This document shows positions 26,929 through 35,234 of a DNA stretch of 64,000 nt, in pieces. The position numbers and the translations under genes are program-made. Each line of letters starts with the position of its first letter. The first letter of the stretch is position 1. This stretch comes from an uncultured Clostridia bacterium. GTDB taxonomy: Bacteria; Bacillota; Clostridia; Christensenellales; Borkfalkiaceae. The stretch lies in assembly GCA_947625555.1 (NCBI GenBank), contig CANQOT010000001.1, forward strand, positions 1 through 64,000. The letters are read 5' to 3'. A model generated the notes under the pieces. That model had not been told where the DNA came from. It did no database searches and saw nothing but the letters and a program-made list of their open reading frames with translations.

Positions 26929-27046
26929 AGGCTTCCCCCCTGCCCCCTCCATGGGAGGGGGATTAAGGGGGTGGGGTGACCTGCCCCGAATAAAAGGCTT
27001 CCCCCCCTGCCCCCTCCATGGGAGGGGGATCAAGGGGGTGGGGTGA
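26929..27046. repeat. Tandem palindromic repeat (65-bp period)
   Basis: AAGGCTTCCCCCCTGCCCCCTCCATGGGAGGGGGATTAAGGGGGTGGGGTGAC repeated at 26994 with minor differences. Confidence 0.85.
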
Positions 27047-27065
27047 CGTTCTAATTCGTCACCCT

Positions 27066-27165
27066 GCCCCGACCGCGGCTTCTATTGATTATCCAAGGTC
27101 GGCACGAGCCGAAGGCGAAGTAGCCTGTCGAAGGGTCTCCGCATTATAAAAATAAGGAGATGTTT
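27066..27165. repeat. GGCACGAG...GCGAAGTAG intergenic module, copy C
   Basis: GGTCGGCACGAGCCGAAGGCGAAGTAGCCTGTCGAAGGG; compare copies near 311 and 8862. Confidence 0.6.
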
Positions 27166-27211
27166 CGACACGCGCGTACCGCGCGGCTCAACATGACGGA
27201 ATTATAGCTCG

Positions 27212-27248
27212 CCCCACCTCAGTCACGCTGCGCGTGACAGCTCCTCCC
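27212..27248 (+). repeat. CCCCACCTCAGTCACGC-N-GCGTGACAGCTCCTCCC module, forward orientation
   Basis: Shared with 52179-52216 in opposite orientation. Confidence 0.75.
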
Positions 27249-27400
27249 ACGGAGGAGCCTTACGGACGCGTTAGACTTTCGCCCCTTATACACAGCTCAT
27301 CCTCCATAAATTCCCTTCGTCGGTGCGGGGCCCCATCCTCGCACCGACCCCCGCAAGGGGGGTAGGGGAAGTTATGAGAAAAATTACAGTACAAAAAAAC

Positions 27401-27421
27401 CGAGGTCTCCTCGCTTTTTTT
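27401..27421 (+). terminator. Possible intrinsic terminator
   Basis: CGAGG-tct-CCTCG-cTTTTTTT. Confidence 0.5.
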
Positions 27422-27543
27422 GTGATTTGCGCCCCCTCCATGGGAGGGGGCGTTTCAAATTCACACTTCGGCTGTTTGATTTTTTCCTAAAATTATCATT
27501 ACCGTTTATTTTGTGAAAAAATAGAATATCGTTCCTTGTTTAT

Positions 27544-27572
27544 TTGACATTTTTTGTGCGAGATGTTAATAT
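27544..27572 (+). promoter_or_regulatory. Promoter of ABC transporter operon
   Basis: TTGACA - 17 nt - TAATAT. Confidence 0.75.
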
Positions 27573-27589
27573 AGAAACAATCAAGAGAG

Positions 27590-27622
27590 GAAACGTAAAT
27601 TGTCCCGCGAGATTTACGTTTC
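27590..27622 (+). promoter_or_regulatory. Leader hairpin upstream of ABC transporter operon
   Basis: GAAACGTAAAT-tgtcccgcgag-ATTTACGTTTC, 11-bp perfect stem. Confidence 0.55.
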
Positions 27623-27667
27623 TTTGTACGTTTTCAACCTTGTTTTTTGGGCTATGGAGGTGATTTT

Positions 27668-29482
27668 TTGATAAAGACTCTGGCAAAGAGCATACGGGAA
27701 TATAAATTCGCGTCCATTCTCTCCCCGCTCTTCGTTTCGGGGGAAGTCGTGCTCGAATGTCTTATTCCCTTCATCATCACCAAACTCGGCGAATCCATCG
27801 AAGAGGAGAGCGGCCTCATTCTTTGGGGTACGGGCGCGGTGCTCGGCGTGGGGCAGTATGCCCTCATTCTCGTCGGCATCTCCCTTCTCTCCCTCCTTTG
27901 CGGCGCCTTGGCGGGCGCGTTCTGCGCCAAGGCCTCGGCCGGGTTTGCAAAAAATTTGCGGAAAGATCTCTACTACAAAGTACAGGAGTTCTCCTTCGAG
28001 AACATCGATAAGTTCTCTACGCCCTCCCTCGTGACGCGTATGACGACGGACGTCGGCAACGTGCAGATGTCGTTCATGATGATCGTGCGCACCGCCATCC
28101 GTTGCCCGCTCATGATGATCTTCTCCGTCGTGATGGCCTTCGTGATAGGGGGGAACCTTGCATGGATCTTCGTGGGCGTCATTCCGCCCCTTGCAGTCAT
28201 TCTGTTCCTTCTCATGCGGAAGGCGATGCCCCTCTTCCACCGCGTATTCAAGAAGTACGATAACCTCAACGAGAGCATTCAGGAAAACATCGCGGGCGCC
28301 CGTGTCGTGAAGTCGTACGTGCGCGAGGACTTCGAGAAGCAGAAGTTCGACCGCGCCGCGACCGATGTGCAGATCGATTTCACCAAGGCCGAACGTATCC
28401 TCGCGTGGAACCAGCCCGTCATGCAGGTCTTTTTCTACGGCGTGCTCTCTTCGGTGCTCTTCCTCGGCTCCTATCTCATCTTCAAGACGACGGGCCTCAC
28501 GGTATGGAGCGTCTCCCAGCTCGTCGTGTACGGCATGCAGATCCTCATGTCGCTCATGATGTTCTCCATGGTCTTTGCCATGATCGCGATGTCGCTCGAA
28601 AGCGCCCGCCGTATCTGCGAGATCCTCAAAGAGGAGAGCACCCTGCACAGCCCCGCCGATCCCGTCTACGAGGTCGCGGACGGCTCCATCGACTTCGACG
28701 ACGTCTCCTTCAAATACTCTTTGGCCGCGGAAAAGAACGTGCTCGACGATATCGACCTTCACATTCGCTCGGGCGAGACCATCGGCATCATCGGCGGAAC
28801 GGGCTCTTCCAAGACTTCGCTCGTGAACCTCATCTCCCGCCTCTATGACGCGACGGAGGGGAGCGTGAAGGTGGGCGGCCGTGACGTCAGGGAGTACGAC
28901 CTCGAAGCCCTGCGCAACCAGGTCGCCGTCGTTTTGCAAAAGAACGTCCTTTTCTCGGGCACTATCAAGGAAAATCTTCGCTGGGGCAACCCCGACGCGA
29001 CCGACGAAGAGCTTCAAGAGGCTTGCCGTTTGGCACAGGCAGACGAGTTCATTCAAGGCTTCCCCGAAAAGTACGATACTTATATCGAACAGGGCGGGAC
29101 CAACGTCTCGGGCGGGCAGAAGCAGCGCCTCTGCATCGCGCGCGCCCTCTTGAAGAAGCCCAAGATCCTCATTTTGGACGATAGTACCTCCGCCGTGGAT
29201 ACGCACACCGACGCCCTCATCCGCAAGGCGCTTCATGACTATATCCCCACGACGACGAAGATCATCATCGCCCAGCGTACCTCGTCCGTCGAGGACGCCG
29301 ACCGCATCGTCATCATGGAAAACGGCAAGATCGACGCCGTGGGCACCCATGCGGAGCTCCTGGGCGTCAACCCCATCTATACCGAAGTGTACACCACGCA
29401 AAACAAGGGCGGCAAGGCCGTCTCCTCCCTCGAAGAAATGGGGGACTTAAAGGAAGAAGGAGGTGAAGACGATGCCTCCTAA
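27668..29482 (+). CDS. ABC transporter ATP-binding/permease protein (degenerate-site half)
   Basis: Probable TTG start after GGAGGTG; TM domain; Walker A GGTGSSKTS, signature VSGGQKQR, Walker B LILDDST (Asp in catalytic Glu position). Confidence 0.9.
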   Translation: MIKTLAKSIREYKFASILSPLFVSGEVVLECLIPFIITKLGESIEEESGLILWGTGAVLGVGQYALILVGISLLSLLCGALAGAFCAKASAGFAKNLRKDLYYKVQEFSFENIDKFSTPSLVTRMTTDVGNVQMSFMMIVRTAIRCPLMMIFSVVMAFVIGGNLAWIFVGVIPPLAVILFLLMRKAMPLFHRVFKKYDNLNESIQENIAGARVVKSYVREDFEKQKFDRAATDVQIDFTKAERILAWNQPVMQVFFYGVLSSVLFLGSYLIFKTTGLTVWSVSQLVVYGMQILMSLMMFSMVFAMIAMSLESARRICEILKEESTLHSPADPVYEVADGSIDFDDVSFKYSLAAEKNVLDDIDLHIRSGETIGIIGGTGSSKTSLVNLISRLYDATEGSVKVGGRDVREYDLEALRNQVAVVLQKNVLFSGTIKENLRWGNPDATDEELQEACRLAQADEFIQGFPEKYDTYIEQGGTNVSGGQKQRLCIARALLKKPKILILDDSTSAVDTHTDALIRKALHDYIPTTTKIIIAQRTSSVEDADRIVIMENGKIDAVGTHAELLGVNPIYTEVYTTQNKGGKAVSSLEEMGDLKEEGGEDDAS

Positions 29483-31469
29483 AATGTCCATGGCGCGGCC
29501 CGCACGCGGCGGGCATTCCGCAAAGGCGCATGTGAAGGCCCCGAGGGGGACGTTCATGCGCGTCGTGAAGTCCATCTTCCATTTCTATCCCAAGATGATG
29601 ACGGTCGCCCTTTTGTGCATCATCTTCAACGCGATCGTCTCCGCTCTGCCCTCCATCTTCATGGAGCGCGTCTTTTCCGTCGTCGGCGCGGCGACCGAAC
29701 AGGGCGTCGGCTGGGGCGGGCAGGTGACCTTCGAAAGCTCGACCTTCGTCGTCGGCGGGGCGATCACCCGCTATATGCTCACCCTCATCGGGCTCTACAT
29801 TCTCTCCCTCATTGCGACGGGCGTCTATCACCAGCTCCTCGCCATCATCACGCAGGGCTTTTTGAAGAAGATGCGCGGGCAGATGTTCGACGAGATGCAG
29901 GAACTTCCCATCCGCTACTTCGATACGATGAGCCACGGCGATATCATGAGCTATTATACCAACGATATCGACTCGCTCCGTCAGATGATCGCGCAGAGCG
30001 TGCCCCAGCTCATCACTTCGGGCGTCATGGTCATCACGCTCTTCTGCATCATGCTCTATTATAGCTTTTGGCTCGCCCTTATCGTGCTCGGCGGGGTGGG
30101 GGTCATCCTCATCATCACCAAGGTCGTGGGCGGCGGTGCGGGGAAATATTTCCTCGGCCAGCAGAGGGCGGTCGCCGCGACGGAGGGCTTCATCGAGGAG
30201 ATGATGAACGGCCAGAAGGTCGTCAAGGTATTCTGCCACGAGGAAGAGGCCAAGCGCGATTTCGACAAGGTCAACGACCACCTCTACGATCAATCCAACC
30301 GCGCCAACCGCTATGCGAACATGCTTATGCCCATTTTAGGCAACTTCGGGCACGTTCTCTATGTCATCATCGCCGTCGTCGGCTGCGTATTCGTGTTGGA
30401 GAGCGTGCACAACGTGGGCTTTATCACCCTCTTCGGCATCGAGGCGGGCACCTTCGCCGTCGCGAACATCGTCTCCTTCCTGCAAATGACGCGGCAGTTC
30501 TCCAACAACGTCAACCAGGTCTCCAACCAGGTCAACTCCGTCGTCATGGGCCTTGCGGGCGCGGCCCGCGTGTTCGCCCTCATCGACGAGAAGCCCGAAG
30601 AGGACGAAGGGTACGTCACCCTCGTCAACGTGCGCGAGGAGGAGGACGGGACGCTCATCGAGTGCGGGGAACGCACGGGGCTGTGGGCATGGCGTCATCC
30701 GCATGCGGCCGACGGCACCGTCACCTACACCAAGCTCGAAGGGGATATCCGCATGACCGACGTCGACTTCGGCTATACCCCCGATAAGATCGTCCTGCAC
30801 GATATTTCGCTCTACGCAAAGCCCGGGCAGAAGGTCGCCTTCGTCGGGGCCACGGGTGCGGGCAAGACGACGATCACCAACCTTCTCACGCGGTTCTACG
30901 ATATCGCCGACGGCAAGATCCGCTACGACAGCATCAACGTGAACAAGATCAAGAAGGGGGAACTGCGCCGCGCGATCGGCATGGTCCTGCAAGATACCAA
31001 CCTCTTCACGGGCACCGTCATGGAAAATATTCGCTACGGCAAGCTCGACGCGACCGACGAAGAGTGTATCGCCGCGGCCAAACTTGCGGGGGCGGACGAC
31101 TTCATCACCCGCCTTCCCGAGGGGTACAACACCATGCTGCACCAGAACGGAGCCAACCTCTCGCAGGGGCAGCGGCAACTTCTCTCCATTGCCCGCGCCG
31201 CCGTCGCCGACCCGCCCGTCATGATCCTGGACGAGGCGACCTCCTCCATCGATACGCGCACGGAGGCCATCGTCCAGCGCGGCATGGATAAACTCATGGA
31301 GGGCAGAACGGTGTTCGTCATTGCCCACCGCCTCTCTACCGTCAAAAATTCCAACGTCATCATGGTGTTGGAGCACGGCCGCATCATCGAGCGCGGCACG
31401 CACGAACAGCTCATCGAGCAAAAGGGGAAGTATTACCAGCTCTACACGGGCGCGTTCGAACTCGAATAA
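29472..31469 (+). CDS. ABC transporter ATP-binding/permease protein (partner half)
   Basis: RBS GGAGGTG; Walker A GATGAGKTT, LSQGQRQ, Walker B MILDEATS; overlaps upstream gene. Confidence 0.92.
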   Translation: MPPKMSMARPARGGHSAKAHVKAPRGTFMRVVKSIFHFYPKMMTVALLCIIFNAIVSALPSIFMERVFSVVGAATEQGVGWGGQVTFESSTFVVGGAITRYMLTLIGLYILSLIATGVYHQLLAIITQGFLKKMRGQMFDEMQELPIRYFDTMSHGDIMSYYTNDIDSLRQMIAQSVPQLITSGVMVITLFCIMLYYSFWLALIVLGGVGVILIITKVVGGGAGKYFLGQQRAVAATEGFIEEMMNGQKVVKVFCHEEEAKRDFDKVNDHLYDQSNRANRYANMLMPILGNFGHVLYVIIAVVGCVFVLESVHNVGFITLFGIEAGTFAVANIVSFLQMTRQFSNNVNQVSNQVNSVVMGLAGAARVFALIDEKPEEDEGYVTLVNVREEEDGTLIECGERTGLWAWRHPHAADGTVTYTKLEGDIRMTDVDFGYTPDKIVLHDISLYAKPGQKVAFVGATGAGKTTITNLLTRFYDIADGKIRYDSINVNKIKKGELRRAIGMVLQDTNLFTGTVMENIRYGKLDATDEECIAAAKLAGADDFITRLPEGYNTMLHQNGANLSQGQRQLLSIARAAVADPPVMILDEATSSIDTRTEAIVQRGMDKLMEGRTVFVIAHRLSTVKNSNVIMVLEHGRIIERGTHEQLIEQKGKYYQLYTGAFELE

Positions 31470-31488
31470 AGTAAATGCAAAAAAGCGG

Positions 31489-31525
31489 CGGGGCAGACGG
31501 GATTTCTCGTCTGCCCCGTAATTTG
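31489..31525 (+). terminator. Intrinsic terminator after ABC operon
   Basis: CGGGGCAGACG-ggatttct-CGTCTGCCCCG-taattt. Confidence 0.65.
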
Positions 31526-31585
31526 TGTTTGGCGATTTTCATAAAAAGTGTTGTAAAAGTTTGCGTTTCGTGGTAGAATAGAACA

Positions 31586-31672
31586 TGCGACACAAACGAA
31601 TACTGACAGAACAAAGATACAACGGGCATCGGTGTATCCTTATTCCTATGTTCTGTTAGGGTTTGTGTCGCA
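31586..31672. repeat. Long imperfect palindrome with 12-bp perfect terminal inverted repeats
   Basis: TGCGACACAAAC (31586-31597) / GTTTGTGTCGCA (31661-31672), inner GACAGAACA...GATAC pairing with GTATC...TGTTCTGTT. Confidence 0.75.
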
Positions 31673-31759
31673 ACAATTCGGGGATACTCGGAGCGGGCGC
31701 CTCGGATTGGGGCGTCCTTAATTTTTTGCCAGCAAAAAAATAAACAGGAGAAAAGAAAC

Positions 31760-33514
31760 ATGAAACACAAACTTTTACCCATTCTTTTGGCAGCCGTCGT
31801 GGCAATCTGCCTCTCGTCGGGCCTTGCCGCCTGCGCCCATACCCATACCTTTGCTACCGAGTGGTCGAAGGACGAATCGGGGCATTGGCATGCCGCCACC
31901 TGCGGACACGCCGAGGAGAAGGAAGACTTCACCGCCCATAACTATGAGGACGGCAAGTGCACGGAATGCAATTACGAGCATGCGAGCCACGCCTTCGTCT
32001 ATTCCAACAAGACGGAGACGGGGCACACGGGAACATGCTCGGTCTGAGGAAAGACCGTGACGGAGGCGCACAATTACGAAAACGGCGTCTGCGAAGATTG
32101 TGCGTACGAGCATGCGAGCCACGCCTTCGTCTATTCCAACAAGACGGAGACGGGGCACACGGGAACGTGCTCGGTCTGCGGAAAGACCGTGACAGAGGCG
32201 CACAATTACGAAAACGGCGTCTGCGAAGATTGCGCGTACGAACATGTAAACCACGCCTTTGAATATTCCAATAAGACGGAGACGGGGCACACGGGGACGT
32301 GTTCGGTGTGCGGAAAGGTCGTGACGGAGGCGCATACTTATGCAAACGGCGCTTGCGAAGATTGCGAGTACGAACATCTAAATCACGACTTTGGCGCATA
32401 TGAAAAGACGGAGAGCGGGCATTCGCAGACCTGTACCGTCTGCGGAAAGACCGTGATGGACACACATCATTATGCAAACGGTTTCTGCGAAGATTGTACG
32501 TATCAACATCAGGATCACATATGGGGCTTCGATTACACCTGCACCGTCTGCGGCGCGAAAAGACCGCTCTACACGGTGAGCGAGGACGGCACAAAAATCT
32601 ACTTTGGGGAATATCCGCAAACGGAAGTGACGGACGCAAACGACAGCGACAAGTCGCTCCGCAATAGTCTGAATATGGACGCGGGCGTCCCGTCGGCGGA
32701 AAATCGCGGCGAGTGGACGGATTACGGCTACTACATCGAGGGCGCCGTGCAGAGCTATATGTGGTATATTGACGTGGAGTATCAGGACAGCCGCTACCGC
32801 GGGGTGTACTTTACGAGTTACAGACCGTGTTATACGGCGGCCAGTTCTTCCACAGACAACAGCTATCAGGACGACAACGGGTACTATATCAACACGGCGT
32901 ATTGGTTCAAGTACGAGCCCATCGAATGGCGTATTTTGGAGGAAAAGGACGGGACGGCGCTGCTCATGGCGAACATCATCCTCGATAGCCAGCAGTATTA
33001 TCATACGGATTCGGGCACACGCACGGTAGGCGGCAAGACGGTGTATCCGAACAACTACAAGGAGAGCGACATCCGTGCGTGGCTCAATGGGACGTTCTAT
33101 GAGACGGCGTTCGATGAATACGCGCAAGAGATTATCGAGACGACGGCGGTGGATAACAGCGCGTCCACAACGGCATCGAGCTACAACCCCTATGCGTGCG
33201 AGAACACGCAGGATAAAGTGTTCTTGTTGAGCTATAAGGAAGCAGCTACAAGTTCATATGGGTTTAATCCGACCACACGCCAACTGAAGAGTACGGACTA
33301 TGCGAAGTCTCAGGGCGTAATTGTAGCCCCGGATATAGTCACGGATTTGCGCGGGAACGGCTGGTGGTGGCTTCGCTCGCCGAGTGGCTATGATAGCTAC
33401 GATGCCTACATTGTCTTTGGCGGGGGCAGCTTGGGCTGCGCGGGCAACGGAACGAATAATTATGTCTACTCTGCAGACGGCGGTGTTGTCCCCGTTTTGC
33501 GGATCCGCCTGTAA
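31760..33514 (+). pseudogene. Secreted His/Cys-module protein with DUF6273-like C-terminal domain, interrupted by in-frame TGA at 32045-32047
   Basis: Lipoprotein-like N-term MKHKLLPILLAAVVAICLSSGLAACAH; ORFs 31760-32047 and 32057-33514 share a frame; the interrupted codon is Cys (TGC) in the next repeat; C-term NGWWWLRSP...VVPVLRIRL. Confidence 0.75.
31976..32560 (+). repeat. 132-bp (44-aa) in-frame tandem repeats, four full units plus partial fifth
   Basis: Unit starts at 31976, 32108, 32240, 32372, 32504, exactly 132 nt apart; units 1 and 2 differ at about 4 positions. Confidence 0.9.
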
Positions 33515-33540
33515 GCGCCCCGAGGAAGATCTTTGTCCAT

Positions 33541-33658
33541 CTTGCCCACCCCTTGAGGGGTGGGTGTCGCCAAAGGCGACGGAAGGGGTGTTCCTCAACT
33601 CAAATGACACCCCCTCACCGCCTGCAGCGGAGCTCCCCCTCGAGGGGGAGCCAAGAGA
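33541..33658. repeat. Multi-hairpin intergenic repeat, copy 2
   Basis: CTTGCCCACCCCTTGAGGGGTGGGTGTC...GACACCCCCTCA...GAGCTCCCCCTCGAGGGGGAGCCAAGAGA. Confidence 0.8.
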
Positions 33659-33676
33659 TTATGGAATTTTCCATTC

Positions 33677-33708
33677 AAAAAAGACGCAGCAAACGCTGCG
33701 TCTTTTTT
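33677..33708. terminator. Intrinsic terminator (bidirectional)
   Basis: aaaaaaGACGCAGC-aaac-GCTGCGTCtttttt. Confidence 0.75.
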
Positions 33709-33816
33709 GTCAGTTGATCGGCTCGAAGCCGTTCTTTGTTCGGATTATTCTCTGCCTGCCATCTTCTTGTAGCCGCGTCTTTCTCGCCCTTTTCCGCAAG
33801 TTCGGGATTGTAGCGG

Positions 33817-33851
33817 GCCGCCCGCCGTGCATTGCACGGCGGGCGGCTTTT
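33817..33851 (+). terminator. Strong hairpin with T-run
   Basis: GCCGCCCGCCGTGC-att-GCACGGCGGGCGGC-tttt. Confidence 0.55.
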
Positions 33852-33861
33852 CGATTTGCGT

Positions 33862-35106
33862 TTATGCGATTGTGACGCTATTCCCGTCAAAGGTAATGCG
33901 CGCCTTGAAGAGGGTGGCAAGCGCCTTTTCGAGCTCGGCAAAGTCCTTCCAAGCCATCGTCTCGGCGGCGGAGTGCATCGCGAGCTGGGCGATCCCGATA
34001 TCGACGGAGGGGATGCTCACCTGCCGCATGGAGATCGCGCCGAGCGTCGAGCCGCTCCGCACATCCGAACGGTTATAGAAGGGTTGCACCTTCACGCCGG
34101 CGTCTGTAAGGACCTTTTTGACGATGGCGGCCGTCATGCCGTCCGTCGTGTAGGCTCCGCCCGCATGCGCCTTGATGACGACGCCTCCGCCCATCACGGC
34201 GCGGTTGGTCGGGTCGCACTTTTCGGGGTGGTCGGGGTGGAGGGAATGGGCGTTGTCGAGGGAGACGAGGAGGGAGGAAGCGAGGGCTGTAAGCTCCTCT
34301 TCGCGCGTCTTTCCCTGCGCGTCGGCAATGCGCGAGAGCACGCCCCGCAGAAGGTCGCTGCCCGCGCCGCCCTGCGTGGAGCTGCCGATCTCCTCCGCCT
34401 CGAAGCAGGCCGCAACGAGGGTGTGCGCGGTGCTTTCGGCCCCGATGAGCGCATGCAGCGAGGCATACGCGCCCGCGAGGTCGTCGAGCCGCGGCGAGGT
34501 GAGAAATTCCCCGTTCGCGCCGCCGAAAAAGGGTTCCTCGGCGGGCGTCAAAAAGAGGTCGTAGGCGATGAACGGGCCTACCATGTCCGCGATCGACACC
34601 TCACCGAGCCCCGCAAGAGCGAGTTCCGTCTGCAAATTGACAGAGAGCTTTTCGTTGGCCTCGCGGTTTTGATGGATGGCGAGAGAGGGGAGCACGAAGC
34701 GGGAAGCGCTCACATACGTTTCGGCGACGAGCCGATCGCCGACACCGCGCACCACCCTGCCCGCAAGGGCGAGAGGGCGGTCGAAGAAGGTGTACCAAAG
34801 CCCTCCGCCGTACCCCTCCGCGTTGAGGCGCGTAAACGTCCCGTCGCAGAGCGCGGCGTTTTCTTTCAGTTTGAAGCAGGGAGAATCGGTATGCGAGGCG
34901 ACGATCGCGAAGGGCCCCGTCGGCGCATAGCGGAAGGCGACGATGCTCCCGCCCCGCGTCACATAGTATGCGCCGCCCGCCTTTAAGTTCCAGGGCTCCT
35001 GTTCTTTGAGGCGGGCAAATCCCGCCCTTTCGAGCATCGCGGCGGCATTTTCCACCGCATGGTAACAGGTATAGGAATTTTTCAAAAATTCGCAAAGTTC
35101 AAGCAT
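33862..35106 (-). CDS. M18 family aminopeptidase
   Basis: ASHTDSPCFKLKENAAL, FEAEEIGSSTQGGAGSDLL, SVDIGIAQLAMHSAAETM; RBS AAGGAG. Confidence 0.92.
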   Translation of the reverse strand: MLELCEFLKNSYTCYHAVENAAAMLERAGFARLKEQEPWNLKAGGAYYVTRGGSIVAFRYAPTGPFAIVASHTDSPCFKLKENAALCDGTFTRLNAEGYGGGLWYTFFDRPLALAGRVVRGVGDRLVAETYVSASRFVLPSLAIHQNREANEKLSVNLQTELALAGLGEVSIADMVGPFIAYDLFLTPAEEPFFGGANGEFLTSPRLDDLAGAYASLHALIGAESTAHTLVAACFEAEEIGSSTQGGAGSDLLRGVLSRIADAQGKTREEELTALASSLLVSLDNAHSLHPDHPEKCDPTNRAVMGGGVVIKAHAGGAYTTDGMTAAIVKKVLTDAGVKVQPFYNRSDVRSGSTLGAISMRQVSIPSVDIGIAQLAMHSAAETMAWKDFAELEKALATLFKARITFDGNSVTIA

Positions 35107-35187
35107 GTTCTTCTCCTTTTGACCCATTATACAATAAACCTCGCCCGAATGCAATGATTTTTATGGGGTGGGTTTGTCACCTCATTC

Positions 35188-35216
35188 TTGACACCCCAGG
35201 TCCTCCATGCTATAAT
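35188..35216 (+). promoter_or_regulatory. Promoter of GH3 gene
   Basis: TTGACA - 17 nt - TATAAT. Confidence 0.85.
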
Positions 35217-35234
35217 GCAAAAAGGGGGTGGCCT

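Noticed and set aside
27614-29401. 595-aa minus-strand ORF opposite the ABC transporter; similarly 29367-30293, 30336-31421, 35127-37301
   Set aside because: Shadow ORFs of well-supported ABC and GH3 genes.
32045-32047. TGA as selenocysteine or as tryptophan (alternative code)
   Set aside because: Other genes such as spoIVA end in TGA, so recoding to Trp is unlikely, and aligned units have Cys. Cys-to-Sec is conceivable, but I saw no obvious bacterial SECIS hairpin and no sel genes in the window; a nonsense change in a repeat is simpler.
31976-32560. CRISPR-like array
   Set aside because: 132-bp period is in-frame coding repeat (44 aa) with no spacer/repeat structure.
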